In this document: one piece after another, positions 52,901-64,000 of the stretch | How the letters are laid out: every line of letters starts with the position of its first letter | Numbering within the stretch: position 1 is the stretch's first letter | Assembly: GCA_004565275.1 (NCBI GenBank) | Contig: SDOX01000021.1 | Span: 1,226,230-1,290,229, forward strand | Length of the DNA: 64,000 nt | DNA from: Nannochloropsis salina CCMP1776 | Lineage: Eukaryota > Sar > Eustigmatophyceae > Eustigmatales > Monodopsidaceae | Direction of reading: 5' to 3' | Notes under the pieces: generated by a model | The model's database searches: none | Seen by the model: the letters and a program-made list of their open reading frames with translations, nothing else | Told to the model about the DNA's origin: nothing | Translations under genes and position numbers: made by a program

Positions 52901-55900
52901 CGATGCCACATCGCCTGCTTCCCCCTCTTCAAGCATGCCTCAGCCATTACTCGTCGATCGCGTGGAAAACATGGAAATGGCAGCTTCCTTTCCTTCACAC
53001 GTCAACAGCCCCTCCTCAAAGATGATGGCTGAACGATCTGCCGCCTCATTTGACGCGCCCACGCCTAAAACATCTTTTTCTAGTCTCCTTTCTTCTTCCT
53101 CGTCATCCTCGCATTCATCAACCAAGTTGGTCCCCACGGTACTCGTCGAAAATCCACATGAGGATTTGAATGCATACGCGAAAGAAAGAGGATTGCCAGC
53201 ATCTCAGAAGTCGATGGTACGTTTATCATCTTCGATACCACTCTCGTCTTTCTTGTCATCCTCTCCGCGTTCAGCAGTTCTGCCCCGCCTTGCCAAGTCT
53301 CCTTCGCGAATATCCACCTACTTCGTCCAAAACCAAGAGCAGACTCTATCTGAAAAGGGGGCAACCGACGTGGACCGACCGTCGGTGGAGGGTCTCTCAG
53401 AGGGAAGCTTATACAGCTATTGCGACCATGGGTATCTTGCTTGGCCGAAGCAATTGAATGTCGAGCTATATTTAGACACAAAGCTGACAAATTCTCAAAA
53501 CGGCTACTGGAACTCTGAGGAAAGTATGCTTAGCCACAGTCACACAAGTGTAAGCCCCACTAACAACTGCGCCAAGCACCACTACCTCGACGATGGTCAC
53601 ATGGCCGGACTGCTCTTGACGCGGACACACCTAGAATTGTCACAAGATGAACAAGACGTGAACCTGCATTCCGCTGGATTGGGATGCAATTCAGAGTTCA
53701 GGAAACGGTGGGCGTTGGACTTTTATAGCTCCTGGTTTATGTGCCTTCCGTTGCTTGTCCGATCGGGTCGTAAGGAAGAAAAAGAGAAACTCATCGTGCA
53801 GGCTTTTGGAGTGCTGGCGGCTATGCAAAGGGACCATCGTATTGCGCCCGATGAGACTATCTATAGGGCTCTACTGGTTGCTATTGTGCGCTCAGGAGAC
53901 GCCCACTGTCATCGCTCTGACGCGGTGCATTTATTGCGAGAGATGACGGCACTTGACATTAAGCCAAATGCCATCACATATGGACAATACACGCGAGCTA
54001 TTGCCGAAGACTACGCCCGGAAAAACATAAAAGCTTTGTCTCAGGCAGATCTACTCACTTTCTCAATCTATGAGCTGCTGCGTAAGCGGCGATCATCGCT
54101 GTATATAGATTATTTGGATGAGTCGCAAAAACATCTCAGGGATCTTGGAAGTGAATGGCGGCGAGGTTTGTCACTTGACAGGAGCACAGATGGAAATGAT
54201 CGATCACCATCAGCATCCCTACACCATCGGTTGAGGTCGTCGCCAGGCATCACTCAGAGTTCGTACCAATTTCGAGAAGATCATGATCAGTCCAGGGCAG
54301 ACACGCTCAAAGCTATTCGTCAAAGTCATGCCACCGTCGGAATGTCGTGGTCCTTTGCAGCGCGCGATGATTTGGAAAGCTCACTGCACAGCCTTCAGGA
54401 TTTCAGTTTTGTTGCGATCTCGAATGACGTGCCATGCGAATGTGGGTATTTGATGTTGGAGGAAGAAATCATGGGAAAGTGGCATGTAGAAGGAGGGCAC
54501 GAAGACTTGGCCAGTGTCACCTGCACTGCTTGTCACAGAGCATTTCAACCGCAGCTACACGTGCGTTGCTCTTCATTCGATGCTAATTTCCTGTACTACG
54601 CATTTCCCGGAAATGACACCTCTTTGCATGAAGATAAAAGCTACGCAGAGATAAGCCCTCTTCATGAAGAGAAATCCAAACCTGGAAACGCTGTCACCGC
54701 CAACACTGATCCTAATCTCCCCAGATTTCTTAAGACGGGAAGACTTGTCGAAACCAAGGGCCTCACCTCAAATGCAAACTTAAATGCAACAGCTGCGGGT
54801 CATGAGAAATGTGAATTTGAAAATGAAACGTCCACGACTGACAATGACAGACTTCAACTCCACGACCTTAATCGGCTTCTTCTCCCATACCTGGTCAAGT
54901 ATATGACGCAGCATAGATCACAATTTACAGAAAACTCGATGACTGCGTTAGTCGAAGAATACGTGGGACGGACATTGTCAAGCGCCGACGAGCTTAGTGA
55001 CGGAGTAAAGTCGAACTACAAGTTTCATACGACAGAGACACAAAGCAGAAGCGTTGGTGCTGAAAGCACAGTAGCGGACTTTGCCCCCGATGTGAGCTCT
55101 TCTGATCGAGGTTCCTTGGCATCCACCGAAACATTCCGTTTGTCTCGACGCGTGGGGAAGATATTTACACGCTCATCTTCTTTAGAAGGCGACGGCCATG
55201 GGACGAGAAAAAGTCTCGAGACCAGCACCAAATCCTCTCAGGTACATACCACTCCTTTAAAACAATCGAAAGCAGATATGCAATCGCTATTTTCCCGGAC
55301 AATAGAATGTTGCTATATGAGCCCTGCAGCCCTGCGCCTGGGTTTGGAGTGCTTGATCAAAGAATATGGTGAACGTGCCCTTTATCGTGAAGAGATGTTA
55401 GCATTATGTCCGGAACTATTCTGGAATTTGGCATGGTATTCAACGCGCTTCGGGCTTCCATTACCGCTTGCGGTGCCGCTAAATTCTGAAATAGGAAATT
55501 TGCATGCCGCCGGCGTCCCTGTGCATCTGCTTTTGGTCAGTGGATCAGACAAGGTCGCCGTCGACAAGGCCGTTCATGCAGCAATTTTGATATTTAAAAC
55601 CCATAATGAGAACTTGATAATGCAGCAGCTTTATCATGCGGTGAACGAATCTGTGAGGACTTCATATTCAAGTAGTGCAGGATTAGGGGCAGGGTCGTGT
55701 CCCGACATGGTATGCAGCAGTCTGGATGCTCTCACCTTATCCAGCTCAAGCACAACCTCGGAAGGATTTACAGGTCACCACAGAGACCGAGTGAAATTGA
55801 GAACAGAAGAAGCGATGAATCTTATGATAAATCAAGCTTTTATGAATTTTAGGCAAGGAATGCTTACAGACGTGGCTGGGCTGACAAACGAAGCTTTGCA

Positions 55901-56351
55901 TAAGTACACAAGTAATCTGCTGGAAAATGTGAAAGACACCCCCTTAGGCTGGCTGAAACAACTGGTGCATATGGCTTTCAGAGACGAACGGGGCCTCCTG
56001 CCGGCAGTCCGCTTCTTCTTAATACAACGTAGAGACGGACACGATCCTCTTTTCCAACAAAGCATGTATCGTGTCTTGTATTTTTTGGCCACCAAGACGG
56101 ATGTCGCAAGTGCACATCACCAAAACCAACCAACGGAAATCGTGGGATTTAAGAGAAGAAAGGGGCATGAAGGAGGCAGGGAGGGCAATGAGCCTGCCAC
56201 GTTCTGGACTCTGTACGCAAAAGCATGTGAAGATATCAAAGAGCAACGGCATGAACTAGTCGACGAAAGGTTCACTTTGAACGTCCCATTAGATGCAGCC
56301 CCACTTAAAATCGATAAAGCAGATTACTGGTCTTTTCCACAACTCTCATAA
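49924..56351 (+). CDS. DENND4-like Rab guanine-nucleotide exchange factor (MABP + tripartite DENN), 4 exons
   Basis: Exons 49924-50026, 50226-50259, 50430-50484 and 50640-56351 join to 1,967 residues. Exon 1 gives RRLIDYFVVCGL, matching the DENND4 start (VADYFVVAGL). Exons 3-4 rebuild the MABP domain (GAFEDIFISHDGD|DEILPPKY then GAFLCYIRRG). Next come uDENN (PKGIRIMRVRTDKPPEPSYC region), the core DENN domain (FQLHDMMEPIILVRPRLQGL, then LSFSTLFQCLDVGNVLTVLA, LLLERKVLVTAKHESVLTDA and LLFPFKWESCYVPRMTES) and dDENN (FMLSLLNGYRDYLVAPDLRQ). A PPR-like helix pair (APDETIYRALLVAIVRSGDA ... REMTALDIKPNAITYG) sits near residue 1150, as in human DENND4. A C-x-C...C-x2-C pair (CECGYLML ... CTACHRAF) is a likely zinc site. 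DENND4 proteins activate Rab10-type GTPases in secretory traffic. Exons 2 and 3 are only 34 and 55 bases and are supported by frame and alignment, not by transcript data. Confidence 0.85.
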
Positions 56352-57396
56352 GATGAAAACTTTGAGAAACGTAGGCGACATGCTTAGGTAATAAAGTCAA
56401 AATGCGAATAATTTCTTGATGAATTCATTTTGTAACAGCAACACAAATTTTATTTCTTCTCAAAATTTTTCGACTTCTGTATTGATGGAATTATAGTGGA
56501 AATTTTCAGAACTTCTTGCAGGTCATATGTGAATATTGTAGAGGGGTGATCAAGTCCCTCTACGGTATTACATAATATCGCATTTCCTCTAATCTTCCTC
56601 CACCCTAGCTATTCCAGATACCCAACTTTTTTGACACATCTTCTGCGTCTATTTTCAATCGGCTGTACCAAAAATCTCCATCACTGTTAAAATCTTTAAA
56701 ACTTAATCGTACATCTCCGTAATCAATCAACGACCATGGGCTTAGCGTTCCTGGACGTGACGGACAGAGAAGTAACTTTTGTCCTTTTCTAGCTACATGC
56801 GTATTTTTAAACATACACAACCTCAATAATTTATGATAAATTCGACTTTTTGTAAGGTATCTAACGCTTATCGCTTGGGCACTCATGCACAACTAGTGTT
56901 AGAATATAGAAAGTTAACCTCCAGAATCATTCGAGCCCGTGAAACACACCTTTTACATGTTAATTTCGAGAATTGCATCCAAAATCTTGATGAAAACAAA
57001 ATAAATTTTTTAGATATCAGCTCTTTAATACAGTATTGATTTACCATACTGACTACTTTCATAACTTATGTACTTTCGCCCAGCGGCGGTACAACTTATT
57101 TGTGGCTAACGAAAAGCCGTTACGCATCAGCTGCCATCGCCAAAGAATCGTTACTGTACAAAATACGCTTTTTTCCGACTTATTCTTGGCAAATATTTAG
57201 TTGTTTTTTTGAGTTGTCTTTTACGATGAGACAGCATATTTCTTGTCTACAAGATGCTGATGAAAGGATGCCGGCTGAATTGAGAGTCTTTACTACAATC
57301 TCGAATCTCTCGGCAGGAAGTGATTGTCTGGGCATTATCCTAGCTTGCAATTAATTGAAGCCCTAAATTATGTAAAATTACAGGCCATCCTCCATT
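56352..57396. other. AT-rich intergenic region
   Basis: About 1.04 kb of clearly lower GC than most of the window. Short frames on both strands (56605-56892 minus, 57100-57354 plus) are unassigned. It may hold an unrecognised first exon of the GPCR gene. Confidence 0.35.
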
Positions 57397-57594
57397 TTAC
57401 CCAGGTTTCATGATTAATTCATCTAACTCCCGATATGGTCGCCGCATCGTTTTATTCTTCACCGCTTTTCTAGCTGCTTGGTGCTGTTCCATGTAAGTCG
57501 GCGTTCTTTTTAACATTCCCTTTCTACACGCAGCACGACATTCATCACGTAACACCTTCAATTTCTTGAAAAAATATAGTGCTGACAGTGCCAT
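57397..57594 (-). CDS. Possible small basic protein (65 residues)
   Basis: A minus-strand frame from ATG 57594 to stop 57397. The sequence begins MALSALYFFKKLKVLRDECR, continues with CRKGMLKRTPTYMEQHQAAR, then NKTMRRPYRELDELIMKPG. It reads like an ordered, basic, helical protein rather than a shadow frame. I do not recognise a family. In-frame ATGs at 57609 and 57672 would extend it into the 5' part of the GPCR gene on the other strand. If real, it would be head-to-head with the GPCR gene and about 50 bases away. Confidence 0.35.
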   Translation of the reverse strand: MALSALYFFKKLKVLRDECRAACRKGMLKRTPTYMEQHQAARKAVKNKTMRRPYRELDELIMKPG

Positions 57595-57643
57595 TTTAGC
57601 TCTCAACATACGTGCAAAAAAGGTATCATCCGCTTTGTCTGAT

Positions 57644-59440
57644 ATGCGCTCAAATGAGCAACAATATCTCATTGACGACGTCCGACATTATGCTGGTGGC
57701 CGCCGGGAGTTTGAATTTTTGAGCAGCAGCTCCAATAATGGCGTTCTATCTAATCTTTTACGCCCAAGTTCTGATGGATACGATATAGGCGGTCCAGCTC
57801 CAATATGTTGGAAAACTTCGAACGGTGAGACTTTTCGCCTGACATCCTGTCCGGGGAGCCTTGTTATCAATTTTTTGAATGTACCACCCAAAACTATGTT
57901 TGCCAAGGAAGACTACACTACTACCTACCGTCTAACTATCGATTCAACGTCTTTAAGCTTGACTAAACTTAATATAAGCGGCAAAAGCTACGATATACCT
58001 TCTGCCTTGGTGCGCTCATGTCGGAATAAAATTGGATTTTGCACGCCGTTTATCGAGAATACCAGGGGCCTGTCCTACTCCTCGCTTCCTATATCAGGAA
58101 ACCTTATTCCTGGTGATAATAACCATAGCAGCGCAGAATTTATATCTACTGTAAACGTAGATCCTGGCTCTTACACAAATATTGCCCATCTACAATTCTG
58201 GGGGCAGGAAGGTGGGGAAGCCGTCAAATATGACGTTGCTGCAGCTTTTGTGCGGGACGTACTTCCATCCAGAAAAGTTCTGCAACCTGACTTAGCTGTG
58301 CGACATACAATGGCGGTTGTCGTTGGGCTCGCGGGTCTCTTTCTAGCAGTTACCTTTATTTGCCTTGTCTACTGGCGCAAACATAAGGTTTTACGTTTCT
58401 CCCAAGTTAATATTTTGATGTACATGACGTTGGCAGGTTTGATCGCCCTTTGTGGAGTACCCTTGGCGGCAGTAAATACTCAGCAGGCATGCTTTGCCCG
58501 TCCTTGGATTACCATAATACCTCTCAATTTCATGTTTGGTCTACTTTTTGGTAAAACATGGCGGATATATCGACTGATGAACAACAAGAACTTGAAGGCC
58601 ATTAAGATCAAGGAGAGCTATGTCCTTTATGTTGCTCTCCTCCTTACCTTGCCGGAAGTTTTTATCCATGGCTTTTACCAAATCGTTTTTACCCCGCGCT
58701 TGCAACTTATTCAGGTGATCAATGAGTATACTTTTATGTACGAATGTACGGGCGGGTCTTTAGTCAAGAACGTATTCGACGGTCTCCATTTGGCTTATGC
58801 TGCCATGATCCTTTGTCTTGGGTGTTATGTGGCTAATAAATCGGCGTCCCTGACGACCCTATTCAACGAAGGGAAGCATATCATGTTCGCGATCTATACG
58901 TGTTTCGTCCTGTCCATAATTATTGTTCCCGCTTCATTCGCTGTCGCCACGGATCCGCAGACTAGTTTCATCTTACGTACTTTAGGTGTCACACTGGCTG
59001 TAGCAGGCACCATTGGCGGGATAATCATACCAAAGATAAGACTCATCCTTTCAGGCGTCGACCTGTCGCTCGATGACAGTAAAGGCAATACCACTAAAGC
59101 TGTCTCCACGCACAGTGAGACAAGGGCAACATCTTCAAATGCTATTAAACACGCATCGACAGCCTCTACATGTGTAACACCGTCAACCATTAAGGTGAAA
59201 GACCGCGTCCCAACAGTTGTAATGCAAAAATTAGTGGACGTATTTGCATCTGGAGCTACGGTAGTCGACCGGCAGAAGCAAGGGTATGCACTTCGCCGTT
59301 CAGATTGGGAAAATTGTGTGGAACAAATTCGAGGCTTGGACGAAATTTTGCAGCGCTGTGTGTTAAGTAGTGAAAGGGAAAAATCTGCTGACTCTCGACC
59401 TGGGGGATCAACCGCCAAAGTGGCGCCGACTCTTGTCTAA
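57644..59440 (+). CDS. Class C (metabotropic glutamate/GABA-B-like) GPCR, short ectodomain
   Basis: From ATG 57644 the frame gives 598 residues; it is open upstream to 57566 without a better ATG. The C-terminal 7TM_3 domain begins at about residue 220 (MAVVVGLAGLFLAVTFICLV). It contains the class C signatures FSQVNILMYMTLAG, ACFARPWITIIPL then FMFGLLFGKTWRIYRL (TM3), TFMYECTGG, and NEGKHIMFAIYTCFVLSIII with VPASFAV (TM6), and ends TM7 with AGTIGGIIIPKIRLIL. The ectodomain in this frame is only about 220 residues with four or more cysteines and has no visible Venus-flytrap (ANF/PBP1) domain. It also lacks a signal peptide, so at least one 5' exon is probably missing. The tail (about 135 residues) is Ser/Thr-rich. 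This part of the window is AT-richer than its neighbours. Confidence 0.8.
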   Translation: MRSNEQQYLIDDVRHYAGGRREFEFLSSSSNNGVLSNLLRPSSDGYDIGGPAPICWKTSNGETFRLTSCPGSLVINFLNVPPKTMFAKEDYTTTYRLTIDSTSLSLTKLNISGKSYDIPSALVRSCRNKIGFCTPFIENTRGLSYSSLPISGNLIPGDNNHSSAEFISTVNVDPGSYTNIAHLQFWGQEGGEAVKYDVAAAFVRDVLPSRKVLQPDLAVRHTMAVVVGLAGLFLAVTFICLVYWRKHKVLRFSQVNILMYMTLAGLIALCGVPLAAVNTQQACFARPWITIIPLNFMFGLLFGKTWRIYRLMNNKNLKAIKIKESYVLYVALLLTLPEVFIHGFYQIVFTPRLQLIQVINEYTFMYECTGGSLVKNVFDGLHLAYAAMILCLGCYVANKSASLTTLFNEGKHIMFAIYTCFVLSIIIVPASFAVATDPQTSFILRTLGVTLAVAGTIGGIIIPKIRLILSGVDLSLDDSKGNTTKAVSTHSETRATSSNAIKHASTASTCVTPSTIKVKDRVPTVVMQKLVDVFASGATVVDRQKQGYALRRSDWENCVEQIRGLDEILQRCVLSSEREKSADSRPGGSTAKVAPTLV

Positions 59441-59828
59441 GCAGTGGTACACCCTCAGCTACACATTGCTTCTAAAGAAAGGCATCACGAAAAGAGCATT
59501 GTCAAGATACCAAAGTGTCGCAATGGTCTTGTGTAAAGGAGTTTAACTTACAAAATTGTCATCAGTTCGTACGATCACTTAAGATTTTCATAGTGAGTGT
59601 ATCTCTAGGACTCAGGAAGCATATCAGAACCACAATCTAAACAAAAAAAGACTCAAAAGATATTGATCTTTCCACATATGACGCAATAACTTTCTTACTT
59701 TCATACTTTTTGCAAATTATTGTGACCGATATCTCTCTTTATTATTTGCTACTTTGCCTAAAATTTTTCGTTTCTCTATGTGACGGCGCAGGAATAAATA
59801 TAAATCAATGCTTGTCAGCTCTAACTAT
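59441..59828. other. Convergent intergenic region
   Basis: About 390 AT-rich bases between the GPCR gene (+) and RTEL1 (-). Nothing was recognised. Confidence 0.4.
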
Positions 59829-62800
59829 TCAAAAGGCTGCGTCTTTGATAGGCCCTGCCAGAACACGCCTCAGGGATGAAATGGTCACGGGACCACACTT
59901 GTAGAAACACAGGCCGACTTTGGCGCCTTTTTCTTCACGCCCCTTCTTGTTCAGCCATCGTTTCCAGCAAGGCATGCACGCTGTATGCCCACATTGTGAT
60001 ACAAATACAGAGGAAGTCTCGTCGCAAATCGGGCATTTCTGCTGACGATTGCCGTGACTACCATTTTGCTCTTTGGCTTTCATTTTCTTGCTACCTGACC
60101 TAGAGCCTCCCAGGCCCTGATCGACTAGGTGCTGCAGGCGCTCAATCACTTCTTCGTCTCTACTTCCTATCTCAACCCCATTTTGTTTGATAATACTCTT
60201 TTTGTCATATGTGTTTTCTCCTTCCCATTTTATCTTGTTGGTCGTCTTGACCTTTTTGGCTGGTCGACTTACCAGGTATTCCTCTTCTCCCCCGGGGGCG
60301 ATGAAAACGTTAGTTTTCCCCGATAAATTCGAATCCTGCTCTGTGGTGGCCACCATCCCTGTCACGGATGCGCTTCTCGCTCCTATCCTCGCCAGAGGAG
60401 TCCGCCAGTAAGGTTTGTACCTCGTTTTTACCATACCATCGAATACAGGTCGCAAAAAGGACGATAAGTAAGATTGCGCAAATCGGGATAAAAAAGTGGG
60501 ATCAGCGCCCGTGGAAAGGAGGACGTCGACAGCTCCACCTTTCGCCGCCGAGGTCCAGGCTTGAAAATCTTTCAGAGACTGGACTTTCCCTTTTAAGACT
60601 TCCTTGACCCGATCCTGGAGAATCAGCAAGCGGTCAGGCGAGAGTTTCGCTTTCGCACCCTCAAGCCATTCCTGCATTTCGACAAAATCGAGCTCAGCTT
60701 TCTGTTCTCCTCCTGATTTCCCTGGACTATAGCTTTGGCTCTGTTCCTCCCTTTTCCTTAACCCGTTCTGTTTCGTGGCACCGTCTGCAATCTCAACCTT
60801 ATCTCCATTGCTTTTGCTTTGGACTGCTCGTTCCCCCATTTTGTGGAGACCGTGTGAAGAACATGTGGAAACGCTGGGTGGTATGGCAACAAGTTCTTCT
60901 GCCGAGCACCCGCTACAATTTTCCGCATTTTTTAGAAGTGTACGATTCCCCTGTGGGCCTCGCAATTGATGTGATGGTATTTGTATGTGTGATCGCACAG
61001 CTGATGGTGGTCCTGTTTTCTGGAGTAAGATCTGTCCCTGTCTGCCCCGAGCGGTGTTGTTGTCCCCTCCGTCCTCCGCTCCATCTTCCTTCGGACCGTC
61101 GACACCCTGTTCATCACGCCGTAAATCGACCATGACTGCGGAAATACTCGAGTTCAGAGCCGAAGCCTTTCGGGGACGGGTAAAGGATGGAGGAACAAAG
61201 CACACGGAAGAGGAGGACTCGGAGCTTCGGAAGGAGAAAGAGGAACGCTGCTGATTTCCAATCATCAATTTATCGGCAGCCTTTTCGCCATCTCCATTGC
61301 TTCCGCCAGAAGCAATCCCAGAAACGCGTACACCCGGGATGAAATTGGTTGAGTCCTGGAAAGAAGAGGGACGCGACGAGGAAGAGGAGTCTGACGCGGA
61401 TACTGACCGCGTGAGTCCAAGTTGTTCGGAGAGGCTCGCTTGGCGCATCAGGGACTCCTTTCCGGGTATCCCGACCGTCTCTCGCTTCGTTTCACGCAAG
61501 CTTGAGCCACATTTTGCCGAAGTTGCAATTTTGCAGGGGGAACGGACCTCACAGTCGCTAGCCTCCCGAAGGCTTTCACGATCACTGATCGCTCCTGTGC
61601 TTCCACTATCTTTTGAGAGCACTGCTTCCTTCCGCGCGAGCAATAGGGACAGCGTCGACGGTCGAGGACCCAGTGGCTTTCCCTCCATCACCTGGGTGAC
61701 ACGTTCCTGCTGTTTGAGCGCGCTTTTAAATTCCAAGAACCTTTGAAGCGCCACTTTCTTCCCTCCAATTTCTGCTTGGCTCGAAGGGAGAAGTTCTTGC
61801 TCAATGGCCTCAGGGGCGATGTAGCCAGCATCCGCGTCCACTTTCGTCACGTTCACGATAACTGCTCCTCGATTTCTTGCTCGAAATCCTGCCCCTTTTC
61901 TGTTCCTTCCGCTGACTTGAACACTCTCCATCGCATCCCATTTGCCGTCCTCCTCTTCCTCCCACTCTTCGTCAAATTCATCCTCGTCGCCCTCTTTCCC
62001 CCCTCGTGTCCCCGACGCCCTTGCCCCTGCCCCAACCCTTCTTCTTGGAACCAACCTCGAGATACCCTTCACCCGTACGAAGAATTTCCTGATTCCCTCC
62101 ATGGCTTCTTCGAAATTTGTCGCCGTGCTCACGTGAGGACGTACCCATTGACTCAAGGATGCACGCTGGGCGGGCGCAGCAAAGCGTTCGTCCAGGAAAA
62201 GGACAATGCCGTAGTCGTTTTGATGACGGATGACCCGACCCACAGCCTGATTGACTGCCCGGGCTGCTTGCTGTTGGTACCATTCCATGCCTCTCAATGG
62301 TTGAATGGAAGAAGGGACGGAGGCAGGTGACGAGGCGAGCGAATCCAGATACATTTTTTTCAATCCTACCCGCGGATCTCGGGCAGGGGGGAAAGGGATC
62401 CCTGTGATGACTACGGCGCGGGCACGTTGATCGGCAAAATCCATGCCTTCGCTCACCTGCAGGGAAGGAAAAGGAGAAGAAGCGGGAGAGATAGAGGAGT
62501 GACCCCGAGCTGAGACGCGGCCAACGTCCGTCATTCCTTTTACCCTAACGTGCGCATATTCGTACGCAAGACATTACATAACCCCCCTTTCCTACCTTCC
62601 CCCGGCAGACAGCAAGCAAGATCGCGCCTCCCTCCTCTTTGATCGCCCCGTCATAGGCCAGGATGCACGCAGGCAGCTCTGCCGCTTTCCGTGGTTCCTC
62701 GACAACTGTCTTGACGCGCTGCAGTCGTTCGTAGACCCCTCCTCCAGCCCCCTTCCCTTCCCCTTTTTTCCATTGTCGCAGGCACAGGTCCATTACTCCA

Positions 62801-64000
62801 TAGGAAGGAAAGAATACCAACACACCCCCGGGCACTCCCCGGGCTACTCGGATTAGGCTTTCCCCCAAATCAGCCAGGTAGCCGTCTTCCCCTCTCCGTT
62901 GAAAAGATGAGGACAACGTCTCCCCACGTGGTCCGCGGGACAGGATGGACATGAAGGTTTGCACGGAAGTGTCGATGACGTGCTGGTTCTCCAAGCGCAC
63001 AGGAAAGGGAATCCGGAGCTCGCTGGCAAAGGAGTCGAGGGGCGACAGCGTCCCGCTTGTCAAGAGGACAGAGCGGACCGAGAGTTGCAAAAGTTGCTCC
63101 AGTGCAATTCCTGGACAGAAACACCAATAATGGAGGACCCGCCTGGGGGGATCCTCAGCCACCGGAGGGAAAGAACTACGCCTCTTTCCTCCGCCGCCTT
63201 GCCCCCTTCCCCCTGTTCCCAAGGGCCGTTGCCCGGCTCCTGTCGTGAGACTTAGGGATGGCCCCCCACTCTCGATGTAAAGGCGGTAGGCTTGCATGTT
63301 CTTCCGCATGGCCAGCGTATCCCCCCAGAAATAGATCATTTTGTACGCCTTCAAAAATGCCTCCAGCGCTCCTCCCGTGAATAGTGTCGAGACGATTCCC
63401 ATTCCCCCCTCGTTCCCCCCCCCTACGATGGCATCGTCCATCAAGAAATTAATCGTACGCTCCAACCGAGACACAACCGCGTGAAAATCCACTGGCTGCA
63501 GTCCTCCGAGCCCAGCCCCATAGAAAAGATCCTGTAGCTTTTGTGGTCCTAACACCGCACTCTTCGCTGGCACATGCGAGCTGGAGAAGGACGGGGGCTT
63601 GTACCCGCCGGTTACAGTGAGCTGGATCGCGTCTATGCCTTCTTCTAATGCTCGAAACGCCCGCTTGAGCCACACCAGGTCCTCCTTGGTCGGCGCTGGG
63701 GTCCCAAACGCGGTCCCTCCAGCTTTCCCTCCTCCCTTTTCCCCTCCTTTGGAGACGACTCCCTCGCCCTTCACTTTCACGATCTCCCAGGCCTTTTCAA
63801 GCTCCTCTGAGATGCGTGCCGTCATCGTGGTGGACAATGCCAACGACCAGGCCTCTGACGCGACCCCTTCCAGGTTGTGGGCTTCGTCGAATATGACCAC
63901 GGAATTTGTCCAGCGCACTTGATAAGGTTGCCGAGAGCCTGCGTCTAGCAGGTAATTGTACGGCATGAGCACTAAGTCTGCGTGGAGCGTGTTTTGCCGC
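59829..64000 (-). CDS. RTEL1: RTEL1-type Fe-S/DEAH DNA helicase, C-terminal part, 2 exons visible
   Basis: Exons 64000-62596 (open to the window edge) and 62456-59829 join as CRGK|VSEGMDFADQ. The visible part is about 1,343 residues. The order matches RTEL1: LHADLVLMPYNYLLD, VVIFDEAHNLE (motif II, DEAH), VLLTSGTLSPLDSFASELRI (motif III), GGVLVFFPSYGVMDL (motif IV), SEGMDFADQRARAVVITGIP (motif V) and QQAARAVNQAVGRVIRHQND (motif VI, Q-x2-G-R-x2-R). After a long Ser-rich linker comes a helical segment (about 60180-60680, LSPDRLLILQDRVKEVLKGK) like the harmonin-homology domain. The tail has a RING-type finger, CPICDETSSVFVSQCGHTAC followed by C-x2-C, near the C-terminus. RTEL1 unwinds telomeric T-loops and D-loops and limits recombination in the nucleus. 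Motifs I and Ia and the Fe-S cysteines lie outside the window. Confidence 0.92.

Noticed and set aside
62457-62595. N-terminal 26 residues of a 901-codon RTEL1 frame starting at 62534
   Set aside because: They come from a 139-base intron; splicing at 62596/62456 joins CRGK to VSEGMDF as in all RTEL1 proteins.

Overview
The window looks like nuclear DNA from a compact, intron-containing microalgal genome, most likely a stramenopile close to Nannochloropsis/Microchloropsis. This is inference from gene content and layout: dense genes on both strands, short GT-AG introns that restore conserved reading frames when removed, RES-complex, GINS, RTEL1 and DENND4 genes, a plant/alga-type FAD-oxidase::cyclopropane synthase fusion, and a bestrophin of the thylakoid/VCCN type. 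I saw no bacterial operon, virus-like element, CRISPR array, rRNA or tRNA.

Left part (1-23.5 kb): the 3' end of a peroxisomal enoyl-CoA isomerase; RBMX2/Ist3 (-); a RecB/Cas4-like Fe-S nuclease with 4 exons (+); GINS subunit PSF3 (-); the FAD oxidase::cyclopropane-fatty-acid synthase fusion with 3 exons (+); a 950-residue protein of unknown function (-); a TTD14-like P-loop protein with 2 exons (-); a Bin3/MePCE RNA-cap methyltransferase (+); a secreted serine beta-lactamase-like protein with 6 exons (+); and a large multi-span membrane protein with 2 exons (-).

Middle part (24.5-46 kb): this is the unusual stretch. A 728-residue gene (24,584-26,945, -) shares an unrecognised cysteine/aromatic domain with two further genes at 37-40 kb and 42-45 kb. 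Those two lie in a very recent, nearly identical 4.8-kb tandem duplication (35,931-40,710 and 41,320-46,056) and carry a C-terminal polyglutamine tract encoded by a CAA microsatellite. The domain has PAS-like features, so I propose an undescribed, locally expanding PAS-like/polyQ family. The second recent copy differs from the first by an extra base that breaks its frame. Between the first member and the duplication lie a degenerate ~540-bp direct repeat, a CCCH/F-box/WD40 protein (-) and a Nudix hydrolase (+) with a stop-free intron just before its catalytic box.

Right part (46-64 kb): a bestrophin-type anion channel with 4 exons (-); a DENND4-like Rab GEF with 4 exons and 1,967 residues (+); a possible 65-residue gene (-); a class C GPCR without a visible Venus-flytrap domain (+); and the RTEL1 helicase with its C-terminal RING, running off the window end (-).

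The genes are mostly unrelated housekeeping or signalling genes. Many sit in divergent pairs sharing a 0.45-0.9 kb intergenic region or in convergent pairs with short spacers. Exon joins were worked out by eye from frame continuity and known family motifs. First exons of several genes remain unresolved and are marked as such.
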